Notes: generated by a model from the letters alone, not told the origin. A stretch of DNA of 64,000 nt from Calycina herbarum (GCA_001414485.1 LLEY01000061.1:278457-342456); one strand, 5' to 3'. Counted from the first letter of the stretch, positions 22,875 through 36,190 are shown. Made by a program: numbers and translations.

Positions 22875-23735
22875 CTAGTCTAAACTAGCCATAAAGGTTG
22901 CAGCTTTAAATGCCCAAACCCTCGCTTCCTCACTGAGATCACCTCTCCTCGCGAATTCCTCAAGTTTTGCCTGCCAGAAAGCCCATCTCTCGTTGCATAA
23001 ATCCGCCGGCCCTGTGTAACCATCCGATTCACCTGGCCTCAACGCATGATCATCCTTTGTACACCTCAACTCCTTGCCCTGGTTCTTATGATACCATGCC
23101 CCAAAACCCGCTATAGCAAGCCTTTCCGTTGTCCACGGCTCGGCGACTTCTCTTGCGACAAGCAATGAAAGAAATTGGTTCATGCTCAACCATTCCTGTC
23201 GTGACCATGTAGAATTCGAGGTCCGCCCGTATCTGGTTTTATATTGAAAATCATCTCGTTGCTGGGATAGGAATGTCGGGAATTTGTGCCATGTGAACTC
23301 CACGTCGGCGTAGATAATATTGTGGGCTACACATACAGCAGTTGGCGGAGTTGGCTGATTTCTAAAGGCTTCCATGAGCTCTACCAGGCGTTCGATCCAT
23401 GGGTGGTCATATTGCAGTTGTTCTACAAAGCTGTATATTTCGCAGAACATCGTCCAAGGATAGAGTTGTGCTCCCATTGGGTCGTTCCGATCTAAGTCGA
23501 GGATAGTTTCGTGCAGTAAAGGCTTGACGAGGTCTAGGGCTACTTTGTTAGGATCTGACGATGAGTGGAGGTATGCTTTCAATATGGAGAAAGGTGGGGA
23601 GGGAGGCTCTGCAAGCTCTTCAGGAGTCGGGTCGGTCTTAAGCATGTAGAGTTTTGCAGTTCTTAGGACAGGCACGTTGTCTGATTGAAGAGATTGTTGG
23701 GGTGAAAAGTCGATATATGGGGCGGGTTCGTTCAT
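22875..23735 (-). CDS. DUF3632-like fungal protein
   Basis: An intronless frame of 286 residues. The sequence has the look of the fungal DUF3632 family: an N-terminal segment containing TPEELAEPPSPPFSILKAYL, a central helical part (EIYSFVEQLQ...WIERLVELM), and a Trp-rich C-terminal half (SRQEWLSMNQFLSLL, AGFGAWYH, CNERWAFWQAKLEEFARRGDLSEEARVWA). The family is all-helical, abundant in filamentous ascomycetes and of unknown function. No signal peptide or membrane segment is visible, so it is probably cytosolic. It is the last intact gene before the large transposon block starting at about 24.2 kb. Confidence 0.8.
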   Translation of the reverse strand: MNEPAPYIDFSPQQSLQSDNVPVLRTAKLYMLKTDPTPEELAEPPSPPFSILKAYLHSSSDPNKVALDLVKPLLHETILDLDRNDPMGAQLYPWTMFCEIYSFVEQLQYDHPWIERLVELMEAFRNQPTPPTAVCVAHNIIYADVEFTWHKFPTFLSQQRDDFQYKTRYGRTSNSTWSRQEWLSMNQFLSLLVAREVAEPWTTERLAIAGFGAWYHKNQGKELRCTKDDHALRPGESDGYTGPADLCNERWAFWQAKLEEFARRGDLSEEARVWAFKAATFMASLD

Positions 23736-24301
23736 TGCGAATTTATTGAATGAGTGAGCGAACGATGAATTAATTTGAGCGAAGAATATTTAAGACAGTT
23801 TTGTTGTTGAATTTCAGCGAAATATTGGAGAATTAAACTTGAGGACAGTCTTTCTTTTGAAGTGTTAGCGCGCTTACATTTTCACGTAACGGTGTTGGTT
23901 GTTGGTACATGCTGGTTGGTACAGTCGCAAACCCTAGAAATAGTTTTACGAGTTTCTTGGTATGATACAAATTACGGCATCGAACAATTAATGCAATGGA
24001 GACACCGAGTCTCGAAGTAAAATTGCTATTTGCATTTTCTCTGTTGCTCAATGTGGAGGGAAGCACGTTTCCAAATTATTTTCGGGGATGCAACCCATCT
24101 GCTTCCCAACCACCCCTGCAATTTCAAAACATTTTCTCCAACTACCCTAACGTTATTTCCTCAGGGTCTACAGCTGACCGGGCTGTTTTTGTATAGGGCA
24201 CGTGATCAAAATAAGTAACGCGGGCTAGCTGTAGAACCATTTTCTACATCTGACTTAGATTTCTTAAACTTAGGAAAGAACGCGTCCTCAGGCCTGCTAC
24301 A

Positions 24302-25740
24302 ATGCCTGAACTAGACCGCCAGGTACTACTGCCAGTGCTACTTATACTTAAGCCATAGATCGTATTTAATAACGCTTTTAAGGTATTGTTATATGTGCGC
24401 CTAGAGTGTCAACGCGCAGTCTCGCCTAGCGTGCTTAGTCAGCATTTGCAACGAAAACATAAGGCTAATATCTAGCTACGACGAGAGGTTAATAGTTATA
24501 TTAAGCAGTTTCTTCAGAGATATGTTAATTATAACTTCTGGATAGTGCTACTGCTACTAGGAGGAGGGCTGCTATTGCTAATTCTCTCAGTTCTTGATAG
24601 ATTTTAGTATCTTAACTGCTACTTTAAAACATAGAATCGGTTAAATATATAAAAGCATGCTAGCAAAGAATATAACCAGAAGGGTGCTAAGGACGAGGAT
24701 ATATGTAGGAAGGTCTAGCTATAGACGTGGTTTGAAGAGAGGAGGGCGCGGTACTGGGTAGTAGACGCGTTAGGAGAGTTACGTGATGTTAATAGTAGCT
24801 AGAGCGGTGGCAGTGGCAGTGATGATGAGGATAGTGGGGATGTAGAGGCTGTGATTAAGGCTGAAATTGAGGAGTGGATAAAGAAGGAAGAGAAAGAGTA
24901 TAAAGCGAGTACTGTAGCGACTGAAATCGATCCGTGGCTATAGTATACCGGCTAGGAGGAGGTGCTAGCTGGTTTAATATACGACTTGGTTACGACTGCT
25001 GGATTTATAGCCACTGCTACTACTACTAAGCTAGAACTAGAACACGTTTGCTAGAGCTGGGAGCGGATTCTACAGCGGAGTCTAGGCACGCTTGCCGCTG
25101 TTAGCTAGTATAAGGATATTCTTAAGTAGTAGGCGTTGCTTAAGAACGAGGTAGCAAGCTAGTAGCTGTTTAAACTACCCTAGAACCATAGGAAAACCGT
25201 TCCTTAGTATAGCTAAACGTTTACTCGATTGCTCTGCTACGTCATACGAGCTGCCCCTGAACTAGGCGAAGAGAGCGAGATAGAGGCGACGTTTTCGGAA
25301 TTACAGTTATAGTATATTAAGGAGGTAAAAGAGGCGGTGGCTACGGTCGAGACAGTGGCAGTAGTAGACGATATAAGGAGCATAGACGGGGCCGTGGCCG
25401 TAGTAGACGAAGCTAGAAGCATAGACGAAGACATAGATAGCGATGCTAGAGAAGGGTTTACAGTGGTAGTGGCAGAGAACTATCTTGACAATACACTTAT
25501 AGCATTGATTATTAGTCTTCTAGCGTAAGATACTAGCTAGCTGTTTCTATACGAGTCGCCGGTTATATACTACTTAGCTATCTATGGTATTAATCCCTAG
25601 ACTAAGCGATTCTACCTATTATTTTAATATACGACATATCTAGTATATATGATATAGATTATTTAACTAGTTATACTTAAGGTAACAGTATCTAAGCAGG
25701 GCTGGCCAGAGCTAGGCTTACCGAGTCGGAAAGTTATAAG
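24302..25740 (+). pseudogene. RIP-mutated 5' part of a RecQ/TLH-type helicase gene (DUF3505-like N-terminus)
   Basis: Starting at the ATG at 24,302, one frame can be followed to about 25,740 with many TAG/TAA codons and no frameshift. Recognisable words include KDEDICRKV, TWFEERRARYWVVD, VIKAEIEEWIKKEE and VATEIDPWL. The same words in the same order occur in the longer relic at 55,949-60,157, so the two are copies of one gene. This copy stops before the helicase motifs. The N-terminal part resembles the zinc-finger-like DUF3505 region found ahead of RecQ-type helicases in many ascomycete subtelomeres. Stops fall where Gln (CAG/CAA) or Trp would fit, as expected from C-to-T or G-to-A RIP changes. 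Confidence 0.7.
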
Positions 25741-25747
25741 TAGCTGC

Positions 25748-25760
25748 GGGTTAGGGTTAG
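25748..25760 (+). repeat. Telomere-like repeat at truncation point
   Basis: GGGTTAGGGTTAG, two copies of the common fungal telomere unit TTAGGG, lies within a GC-rich stretch directly after the point where the helicase relic loses similarity to its longer copy. Confidence 0.6.
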
Positions 25761-25784
25761 CACAGCGGCAGGCGCGGGACTTAG

Positions 25785-25806
25785 AAAAAAAAAAAAAAAA
25801 AAAAAA
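25785..25806 (+). repeat. A22 tract
   Basis: Twenty-two consecutive A residues at the end of the truncated helicase relic and its GC-rich tail. It could be a LINE-style poly(A) end or a simple repeat. Confidence 0.8.
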
Positions 25807-25888
25807 GAACTAAATCGACGTAGAATCCGCTGTTTACTGTTTATTCTTCTCTTAGAATATCCCTCTCTCTATATTTTACTATTCTCTC

Positions 25889-25940
25889 TTCTTAGTACGC
25901 TGCTAGTCTCTCTCTTCTTAGTACGCTGCTAGTCTCTCTC
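25889..25940. repeat. 26-bp direct tandem repeat, two copies
   Basis: The unit starting TTCTTAGTACGCTGCTAGTC occurs at 25889 and again at 25915 in a pyrimidine-rich stretch between the A-tract and the Gypsy relic. Confidence 0.75.
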
Positions 25941-25999
25941 TTCTTCTCTCTCGCTAACGCATAGACTACGAGACGTACTCGTATACTAATCGGCCCTCT

Positions 26000-28900
26000 T
26001 ATTAGAGGGAGACCTTATCTTTACATCGTAATATATTATACGAATAGCTATATAGAATAGGTTCTAAGTCTTAGGATAGTAGTAATTAAAAGACTATTTA
26101 TATACGCGAAGTTAACTATAGTTAACTTCCTATAGTTAACTTCACTCTATAGTAATAAGTTATACTTCTAACTAGAACCACTTTTTAGATTATAAAGAGA
26201 GGCTTTATAGATTCGTAGTACTAGAGTAGTATCTTAAATATTATTTATTATAAAAAGAATCTTTATTAAACTTTGGTTATATTCTATAGTATTAGAATAT
26301 ATTATACTAGAAAATTAAGAAGTTAAAGATTATTAGCTTTTAACTAACTATAGAAAGGTAGGTCTATTACGTTTTATTCTTGTTTTAATTAGCTAGATCC
26401 GTTCTTTCTACTCTAACTCTTATTCGAGAGAGACCTTATCTTTATATTATAATATAAATATAACTTATAAAGCTCTTATTTAGAGAATAACTACTAGACT
26501 TACTAGAAACTATTTTAAGCCTCGATACTAGTTAAGAGTCTATTTATATTACTTTTCTTAATTATTAAGATATAATTAAACTCTTAAATTTATATTTCTT
26601 AACTAGATATAAAGAGAAGAATATATAGAATACTTTCTAGACTATAAGTATAGATAATAAGAAATACCTTAGAGAAATATTTACTAAATTTAAAAGTTAT
26701 TTTTTAAGTATAGTAATACTTAGAGAAATACTAGATTTAAAATAATTCTACTATATATAGAAGAAGATTATACTATAGTTATAAAATATAGCTACTTTAA
26801 ATAAAAGGCGATAAAACTATAACTTTACTAAAATAGTAGTAGATCTTTTAGCTCTAGATAAGAAATAATACTAAAATACTAAACTATATTTAGCTAGTAT
26901 AATTAAGCTAGTAGTTATTTTAGTAAAAAAGACTACGACTTTCTAACTCTTATCTAGTACTAATCTAAAACCTTATATACTTATATAGAGACCTTTCTCT
27001 ACTATTTAAACTACTTCTTAGATATTTAGACCTACTCTAACTAGCGAACGTTAAAAGACTACTAAATATATAGTCCTAGCTAGTTTAGTATATTATTAAT
27101 ATAGAAAGCTAGGATATTTTAAACTTAACTACTCTTAGCTACTATATATTAAAAAAATTAACTAAGAAGTAGACGAAGATAAACTATAAGCTCTTAATAA
27201 GTACTTCGATTCTAAATTATATTAGAGAGAAAATAAAGTAGCCTAGATAAAGACTTCTTCTTAGGCTTATATAAATATAATCTATTAAATCTTAATCTTT
27301 CTAGACTTATAAGAGGAAACTAATTCCTTATAAATATAACTCTTAGTATATATAGATATAGAATTAAGTTATAAGCTTTAATAGATATAAGAGTAAATAG
27401 ATTCCTATTTTTAAATTAACTTTTAGTCTTATAACTATCTTAATTATTAAGGTTATAGATCTAAAAACTACTTTACTTAGTATCTATCTATAGATATAAT
27501 AGTAGTATTAAGAGTAAAATAACCTAGTTTATATAACTATATCTAAATCTAAATAGACGTTATATTTATAACTATTCTTTTATAGTCTTAGACTTAGAAT
27601 AATAAGATTTAATTATTAATAATAAATAGTTAAAATACTTTAATATTCTTCTTAACTTTACTAAGAATTAACTTATTTAGCTAACTAAAACTCTTCTAAC
27701 TCCTTGTTATAGAAAGAAGATCTTACTTTTTTTAAATTCTAGTTAGATCTAGAAACCTAATTTAAATATATAATTAGATATAAATTAAAAGGATTATATA
27801 CTCTACTAAGATAAAAAATAATATAAAAATAGTAAACTCTTAGCTAAGTTATTACTATCTACGATTTTAACTCTTAACGTTCTCGCTTCTAACCTTAGTA
27901 TAAAGCCTCTCTATACTACTAGTATAGCCTAGATAGACTAGACTCTATACTTATTTATCTACGAAATAAATATAAATACTTTATATTTTAATATAAAGCG
28001 ACCTAATACTAAGTTCTTTATTACTAGTATTTATAAATTAGACTATATACTTAATAAGAAATTAGTACTATCTATAGATAATAAGAAGACTTATAATCTA
28101 ATATAGTCTTACCTCTCTAAACATTATTCCTTATTCTAGAATATATTCTTAAAGATAGCCTTAGATTAACTTCCTTCTTATTAAGAATATAACTATAAAA
28201 TTACTTTAAATAAACTACTTCTAACTTTCTACTCCTTATTATATTAATAGTTAACTATAGAGCTATAGGCTATAAAAGAGTATCTTATAGATAATTTAGT
28301 AAAAGGATTTATTATTAATAGTAATAGTTATTTTATCTCTCTAGTACTCTTTGTTAAAAAGTTAAATAGTAATAACCTATAGTTCTATATTAACTATTAG
28401 AAACTTAATACTCTTACTTAGAATAACTCTTACTTAATTCCTTATATCGACGAACTTCTTTTAAGACTTAGAATAGCTATAATCTTTACTAAGTTAGATA
28501 TATAATAAGCTTTCTACTATATCTAAATAAATTCTAACTTAGAAAAGATAACTATATTTAGAACTAGATATAGTATATATAAGTATAAAGTCCTTCCTTT
28601 TAAACTCTATAATAGACCTACTATCTACTAATATTATATAAATAATATTCTAATTAACTATTTAAATGACTTCTATATTACCTACTTAGATAATATACTA
28701 ATTTATTTAAATAATATTAAAGAATATAAGAAATAAGTTAAGAAGGTTTTAAGTTAGCTCTAGAGAGTTAGACTTTAAGTAGATATTAAGAAGAGTAAAT
28801 TTAGTATTACTAGAGTTAAATATCTAAGATATATATTAACTATATAAAGACTTAAAGTAGACTCTAAGAAAGTAGAACCTCTATAAAACTAGGTTTAACC

Positions 28901-31397
28901 TAGTATTATAATAGGTATAAAATCTTACCTAGGCTTTTATAGATTCTATTAATAATTTATTAAGAACTTTAATAAAATCGTAAAACACTTAACTACTATA
29001 ATACGTCTCTTAGAGCTGTTTTAGTAGATACTTAAATATAAGAAAGTCTTTAAAAAGCTATAAACCTAGCTACTTTTAGTTTAAGCTTTATATTACTTTA
29101 ACCTAGAACTTTCTATAAAGGTAGAAATAGATTCTTCTAATAGAGTAATAGTAGATATACTTTCTTAATAATATAGTAACTAATAATACCTAGTAGTATT
29201 TTATTCCTACGTACTAGTTAGATATAAGATAAACTAGGAAATCTATAATAAAGAATTATTTACTATTATCGAAGTATTTAAGAAATAGTAATCTAAACTT
29301 ATATTATACTAGTACTATATTAATATATTTTTAGACTACTAATCTCTAGAATACTTTATAATAACTAAGCTACTTATATCTAAGTAATTATAATAAATAG
29401 AATTCTTATCTAATTTTAATTTTTAGATATAATTTATCTCTAGAAAGAATAATTAAAAGGTAGATATATTATTCTAATATAAATATAATATTAAAATATA
29501 GAACTAAGTTAAACTAGATAGTTATTTATATATACTTTTAAAACCTATAAAGTTAGATCTTTAGATTAATATAGATCTAGCTTAAACCTTTATTTAAAAA
29601 TAAGCTATATCTATTAGTATAATTTAGCTAGATATTATCTCTAAAACTAACTTAGAATTACTTTAAAAGCTAAGAGAAGATAATTTATAATCTTTTTAAG
29701 AAGAGTGTAGAAAACTAAAGAATAACTATACTTTCTCTTTAGTTAAATTACTCTTATATAGAGGATAGCTTTATATCTAAAGGAATATAACTCTTTATAT
29801 AGACCTAATTTAAGAAGTATATAACTAAGTCTCTAGTGCTTACCTAAGCGTTTATAAAACCTACTAGTTATTAGTACTAGCTTATTATTAGATTAGAATA
29901 GGTTTAGATTATAAGATATATATAGCTAACTACTAAGTATATAAATACTCTTATTCTTAATAGATTAAATAATAAGGATTCCTTCACCTACTACTAGTAC
30001 TTAACTATCTAATATAATACTTATATATAGACTTTAAGTCCTTTTTAAAAGATAAGTATAGATATAATACTATACTAGTATTTATTAATAAACTTAGAAA
30101 GGATTTAGTTTTAATACTCTACTATTCTACGACTAACGCTAAAGGACTAGCTTAGTTCTTTATATAGTAGATCTACTGTTTTAGATACTATTTTAAATCT
30201 ATTATATTTAATAGAGGACTTTAATTCGTCTTAGCTTTTTAGATAGAATTCTATTATATAATTAGTATTAAACTTAAGCTATCTATAGCCTACTATAAGT
30301 AAACTAATAGTTAGATAGAGATTATAGACTAATATATTAATTAGAGACTAAAGCCTTTTATAACCTATTATTAAAATAGATAAGATTAAGAGAAAAGCTT
30401 AGTCTCTGTCGATAGTTACTACTAGAGACGTAGAAATCAGAAGAAAGCTTTAATATTATTATTACTAGAGAAAAGATAGAAAGAGAGTATAATAGAGGTT
30501 TCTTATAAATTAGTTAGTACTAATAATATAAAGCTCTCTACTACTTATTTTATACTTAACTCTAGTACTTTAACTAAAGCTTTTATTAATTCTAATTATA
30601 TATAATAAAATAACTTTACTCTTAAATCTTTAGTAAAGCCTTATCGCTTTTATATAGCTAATAGATCGTCTTTATTAATTAGTAACCTTATCTATTTTAT
30701 TACTCTTAACCTATATATAAGCTAGTATATTAACTACTAGTAATACTTTTATATTACTAAGCTTAGCTCTTATAAGATTATACTTAGAAAGCTCTAGCTT
30801 ATAAAATATAATCTTTTAGTTAACTAGAGAAAGAATACTTTATAGTTTAATTAAAGCTATAAGTATTATATAAAGAAGAACAAAGTGCTTATCTATAGTT
30901 ATACTAAAGCTATTAAAAGCACTTTAAAGATAATTAATATAGCTATATTCTATACTTATACTAAGTAATAAGATATAGAAGTATTCTCTCTATTACTATA
31001 TAAAATCGACTAGAGACTAAGAGAGCTTACTAGTTAGTAATATCTTAACCTACTAGTACTAACTAAGTACTAAATAGATAATAGTTATAAGTGTATAAAA
31101 AAGAAACTCTATTTTAAAAGAGAAGTAGTATACTAGTAGTCTTAATATTACTAGAAAGCAGCTAAGCTATATCTTTAAGAGGCCTTACTTAGCGATATTT
31201 AGAAAAGCTTTAAAAAATATAATAACCTAAGAACTATTAATCTAGCCTTTTTACTATCTTAGTAGTACTATTAGCATCTTCTGCTTTTCTAGTTATAAGT
31301 AGTAGATAAGTTACTCTCTTACTAGAACTATAATCTCTATATTAAATTAAAACTAGAAATAAGAGTATCTTATAGCTTATTATATAATATATCTATC
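26000..31397 (+). mobile_element. RIP-destroyed Ty3/Gypsy retrotransposon, plus strand
   Basis: Extremely AT-rich, nearly free of CA and TG. Despite many stops, plus-strand pol can be read: a zinc-knuckle remnant near 27,100 (GYFKLNYS for GHFKRDCP), reverse transcriptase about 28,200-29,000 (FTKLDI, YITYLDNILIY, IKKSKFSITRVKYLRYI), RNase H about 29,100-29,450 (YNKELFTIIE) and an integrase-like part about 29,700-30,600. The ends are approximate; I could not find intact LTRs belonging to it. About 25,999-26,036 and 26,420-26,455 share a GAGACCTTATCTTTA repeat, and 26,108-26,150 is a GTTAAC-type palindromic repeat, both perhaps from the 5' end. Confidence 0.75.
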
Positions 31398-31781
31398 TGT
31401 AACGAAACTTAAACGAACTAAACAAAGATAACTAAGTCTCGAAGGTTAGTATACAGGTAAGAAGTATAAATACACCGGGTTGTTCACTTAGAAGTAAACT
31501 CGTTACTTATATCAAAGATATTAAATAAGTTAATAAGATTAATAACTAAAGTTAAGCACGAAGCTCCTATCTAATAGCAGACGTGCTAGTCTTATATAGG
31601 ACTGTAGTCCTCCGTTCTAATCGCTCTAGTCGCTTGCTCTAATCGCTTTAGTCGACAGGCGACTTAAGCGACTTAGGCGACTAGGTTACGTAATGTCCCT
31701 TACTAAAAGAAATCCATAGATCGCTTAGCTAGTCTAATAATCCCTCTTCTATAAGAGTTTCCGATAATGCTTAACCTATTA
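31398..31781 (-). mobile_element. LTR (antisense), same family as 54,619-55,008
   Basis: The reverse complement matches the LTR at 54,619-55,008 along its whole length with RIP-type differences. Read on the plus strand it starts TGTAACGAAAC; the sense end that reads TGACAGG in the other copy is mutated here to TAATAGG. The sense strand has a CTATATAAGACTAG promoter-like stretch and a run of CGCCTAAGT repeats. No matching 5-bp target duplication flanks it, and the sequence on its left does not resemble the internal sequence that follows the other copy, so it is a solo or rearranged LTR. Confidence 0.8.
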
Positions 31782-32530
31782 GAGCACTGCCTAGTCTTTA
31801 CTTATTATATACTTATATATAATTCGTAATACTATCCTCTTCTTAGCCTAGCATATCTCTACGCTTAAGTATAACCTAAGAAATACCGTCAGAAGGCTAG
31901 CAGCCTTCTCTTACTATAATGTTTTTAATAACACTATCTATAAAAGATAAACTAAAACAAAATCGTATTAATAACGCCTTCTATATCGATTAAGTAGGAT
32001 CTGAAATATCCTCTTATACTCGCTATCTTACCTCTATATCCAGCTATTGATATATATCTATTACTAGGGGTAAGAAATGTTCTAAGTATACTAGGAAGAG
32101 TAAAACTTATAATATCGAGGAGTAAAATCGAATACCTTTAACTTTTAAGTAGGAATCTCTTAACACGTAGAAACGTCGTCTACGGGTCGAGGAAGAGACG
32201 GCTTATTAGACCTAAGAAAAGGCCTTTCGAGCCTAGTAGAAAGCAATATTAAAGGTTCTCTGTCTTCGAGCATAGCAACGTCTTCTTAACGAGCGAGAAT
32301 AACAGATGCTTCGTCGTAGACTTAGTACCTTTTAGGAGCTAGATAAGGCTAAGAAGAAGGAGGAAAAAGAAAAAGAAGAGAAGGAAAGAAGAGAGGAGGC
32401 CGCTAAGCTAGCCGCCTACTCTACCCCTACTACTTCCAACCCTGCTTTCGACCTAGGTCTCGATCCTAGTTTCCTCGAGGTCTTCTTTATTAATCACCTA
32501 ATATAGACAACCCTAGGTTTTAATAATAGA
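31782..32530 (+). pseudogene. Transposase-like C-terminal fragment
   Basis: A less mutated stretch reads LKVLCLRAQQRLLNEREQQM and a long KKKEEKEKEEKERREE acidic/basic coil, then NPAFDLGLDPSFLEVFF. This arrangement resembles the C-terminal tails of fungal Fot1/pogo-type DDE transposases. The upstream half carries stops. No terminal inverted repeats were found, so the assignment is tentative. Confidence 0.4.
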
Positions 32531-35500
32531 AGTTCTAAAGTTCTTTTAAGTACTAGTTAATGTTTTTTCTAAGTTCTTAAGTGTTTTTTAAATATAGGTA
32601 ATCTAACTATTTAATTAAATACTTAATCTTACCTCTAATAATCTTATAGTTAAGAATCCTTTTAACTTTATATTCAGTATTTAAATTAACTAGTTGAATT
32701 TCTATAAATAGAGCTAGTAGTGCTCCTAGTAGTGCTAGTTTAAGTAGAGATATATAGAATACTAGGTAGATATTTATTATCTTTAATAGTACTAATTTAT
32801 AATTTAAAGGTCTTTTAACTTGTTTAATTTTAAATAGTCTAAGTTTTTTATAATCTAGTTTATTACTTAGTCTTTTTATATTAATATTTTTCTATACTAA
32901 GTAGACTTTATCCCCCTCTTTTAGTATTAGCTTCTAACTACGTCGTTTATTATAGTAGTATACGTTTCTTTCTATAATAAACTATAAATCTTCTATAAGT
33001 TCCTTATATAACCTCTTAATTTTTAAGACCTAAATACAAGTAAGCTAGTTGTCGATAGTCGTAGATAGTAGTTCTTAGTATACTAATAATTTATATCTAA
33101 AGTTAGTATAGAATAGTATAACAAGTGTTATTTCTATTACTAAACTATTATAAGTAAACTATACTAAGGGCAGTAGTTCTACCTAGTTGTTCTACTAGTA
33201 GTTTATATAATAACAAAGGTATATTTTAACTACTTAATTTATCTATTTATTTCCTCTACTTATTTAAGAGTAAAAAGCTATTAAAAGCTTTCTTTTTATA
33301 CTTAATCGTTTTATAAGAGTAATCTAAAATTTCAAGGTAAAGAGCTTGTCTCTATCTAAGAGTATCTCTTTAAATAGCCTATATCTTAAGACTATTTCTC
33401 TAAGAAATGCGAATACTAATTCCTTAGCTATACTTAACTTTATATATACTACTAAAATTATATATTTCGTAAGTTGTTCTATAATAACTAGGATCGAGTT
33501 ATACTTAACTTCTATTATTAGATTTTTAGATTTAGGTAATTTAATAATAAAATCTATAGATATTAATTTCTAAGGTATTTATAGTATTAGAGTAGTGTTT
33601 ATCTGTTTATAAGGAGTATAGTAGGAAGCCTTATTCCTAGTATAGGTATTATATTCTGTTATTACTTCCTTAACTATCGTAGATAACTAATTAATATAAT
33701 AGTATTATCTTATTCTTTAGAGTGTTCTACGAATTCCTTAGTAGCCGTAAGTAGGCGTAGTATAGTATTCTTATATAAATTCCTTTATATATAAGCTAGG
33801 GACCTATAATTTTCCTTTTATATACTAGTTATAACCTTTATATATATTCTGAATTTTATCTATCTAAATATTATTTATTACTATAATTTCGTATATAGTA
33901 GGTACTAAGTCTCTATTCTTAAGAGTTTTTACGATTATAATCTTCTTATACTCTTTATTTCCCTTATATTCGAGTTTCTAGTTAAGAGTATTAGCTTAAG
34001 TATTTAACATTCCCTTTATATATCGAATAATAATATTAAATCCTTCTAATATCTCTAACTATCTAGCTAATTATCTAGTCGTAAGTTCCTTAGTTGTTAT
34101 AAATGTCTTAAGATTCTTATAGTCGGATAGGACTATAACTAGGTGTTTTACTAGCTATAGATAGATTCTCTAGTATTCTAAAGCTAATACTATAATAAGT
34201 AACTCTTTATCGAATATACTATAGTTTTATTATACTAGGTTAAATATTTTAGAATAATATATAATAGATATAAGTTTTCCCTTTTTATTTAGTTATAAGT
34301 AAATCATATTTATTAATATATCTAAGGCGTCTATTTCGATTATACTTAGTTTTTCTATATTAAAGTTATATAGAATAGGTTTTTCTATAAACCTTACTTT
34401 AATCTTTTAAAAAGCGTCTTTAGCTTGTTTATTCTAAATAAATTTAATAGCTTTCTTAACTAGTATTATTATTAGTTTAGTAATCTTTATATAGTCTTAT
34501 ATAAATAGATAGTAAAAATTTATAAATCTAAGAAAGGATTATATATCTTTTATATTCTCTAGTAATTTCTAGTTTAAGATGTCTTAGATCTTTACTAAAT
34601 CTATTTCTATTTTCTCTAAGCTAAATACCTATTCTAAGAAAAGTATCTAAGTTACTCTAAACTTATATTTCGAGAGTTTTAACTAAGAGTTTACTTTTAT
34701 AAGTTATTATAAAACTTCTCTAATATATCCCTTATATTCTTCTTCTTTTTTTAAGAAGATTAAGATATTATCTAAGTAATAAATTACTATTACTCTTAAA
34801 AGATCTCTTAAAATATTATTATTTTATCTCTAATATATAACTAGTATATTATAAAGTCTAAATAGTATAACTATATATTTATAAAAGCTCGATAGTAAAG
34901 TAAATACTATCTTCTATTCGTCTCTGGTTTTTATTTATATAAGTCTATAGACGTTTTATTAATCTAATTTCGTAAATCGTACTACCTTACCTAACTTATC
35001 TTATAAGTATTAGCTAGGTAGTAGTAGATAAGCGTTCTTAACTATAGTATAATTTACTTCTTAATAATTAATATATACTCTTTTATTAAAGTCGTCTTTC
35101 TTCTTAATAATAAGTATATTTAAGGTAATTAGTAACTTAGATCTTCTAATATATCCCTTCTTAATACCTTCTTTTATATAACTCTCTATTCTCTATAGGC
35201 TTTTCTAGTTATATAACCGAAGCTTCTACTTTAAGAGGTAATAACTCTCTTTTAATTTAATCTTATAATCCTATAAGTAATGTTCTAGCAAGGCTCGTAA
35301 GTTTTCCAGGTTTTCGAACAAAGCTCTAAATTCTCTATACTATATAGGTATTTCGTTATCAGCTTTCTTACTAACCTATAAAGGACCCTAGGCAAGGTGT
35401 CCTAGTACTTTAGAAGAGGTAGTACTAACCTTGTTCTAGCTTTAAAGTTATAAATATAAACCCTTATAGTTATACTAACTAAAGGTTATTATTCTAGCTT

Positions 35501-36190
35501 TCTAGTTAATCTCTACATTATATTCTTAAATTTATAGTATACTAAGTATTACTTCCTTACTCTGTATTCTAATAATATTAAATTATATATCTAAATAGTA
35601 TCCTTTAATATTAGTTTTAGTTAGAATAGTTTATTAATTTATAATTCCCTCTTAGTATACTATATCTATATTATTAACTATTCCTAATTAGTATAGTTAT
35701 ATTTAGTTAATTTAGATATTTAGCTTTTTTAGAGCTATTAGAGAAAGGAAGTTACCTATTACTTCTAAATTAATTAAGACTCGAAGTTTCTTTCTCTATA
35801 TTTTAGTAGTTACTATAAACTACTCGTTTCTTATTATAGTACTAATCTTATTTCTTAAGTATTAGACTTTAAAAGACTATGTTTCTTAGTTTTCTCGACG
35901 CCTTTCTTCTTACTTATACTATAGAAAGAATCTAATTCTTTTCTTATTTGCTTTTATAACTCTATATATTATTTAATATTTTATAATACCTACTAGTTTA
36001 GACATTTCTCTTATAAACTACTTAGGCAAGAGTATACTCTCTTAGTATTAGGTCTATATATAGCTGTTTTCTCTAATAGTCTTAGTAGACTATAATTCTT
36101 CTTTATAAAGATATCTCTCTATAGGTTTAGGTATACTAATGTCTTATTCTCTTTTATTAAAAAGAATAGTAAATAGTTTAAGTAGAATGT
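32531..36190 (-). mobile_element. RIP-destroyed Ty3/Gypsy retrotransposon, minus strand
   Basis: Minus-strand reading between about 34,900 and 35,200 gives a reverse transcriptase with KEGYI-like, VPKKDGRLR-like and GKVVRFTKLD words, partly broken by stops. Integrase-like sequence follows at lower coordinates (about 33,000-34,000), as expected for gag-pol order on the minus strand. The AT-rich composition ends abruptly at about 36,190, where normal sequence returns. Short open frames inside it (such as 33,346-33,573) are chance. Confidence 0.7.

Noticed and set aside
25237..25528. Overlapping small frames rich in Ser/Thr (minus) and Val/Asp (plus)
   Set aside because: The plus frame is part of the helicase relic and the minus frame its shadow; both are bounded by RIP-type stops.
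31398..31781. 3' LTR of the plus-strand Gypsy relic to its left
   Set aside because: The LTR is antisense to that relic and matches the family at 54,619 instead; no paired 5' copy lies before 26,000.
33346..33573. 75-residue plus-strand frame in the Gypsy block
   Set aside because: Chance opening in AT-rich, minus-strand retrotransposon sequence.
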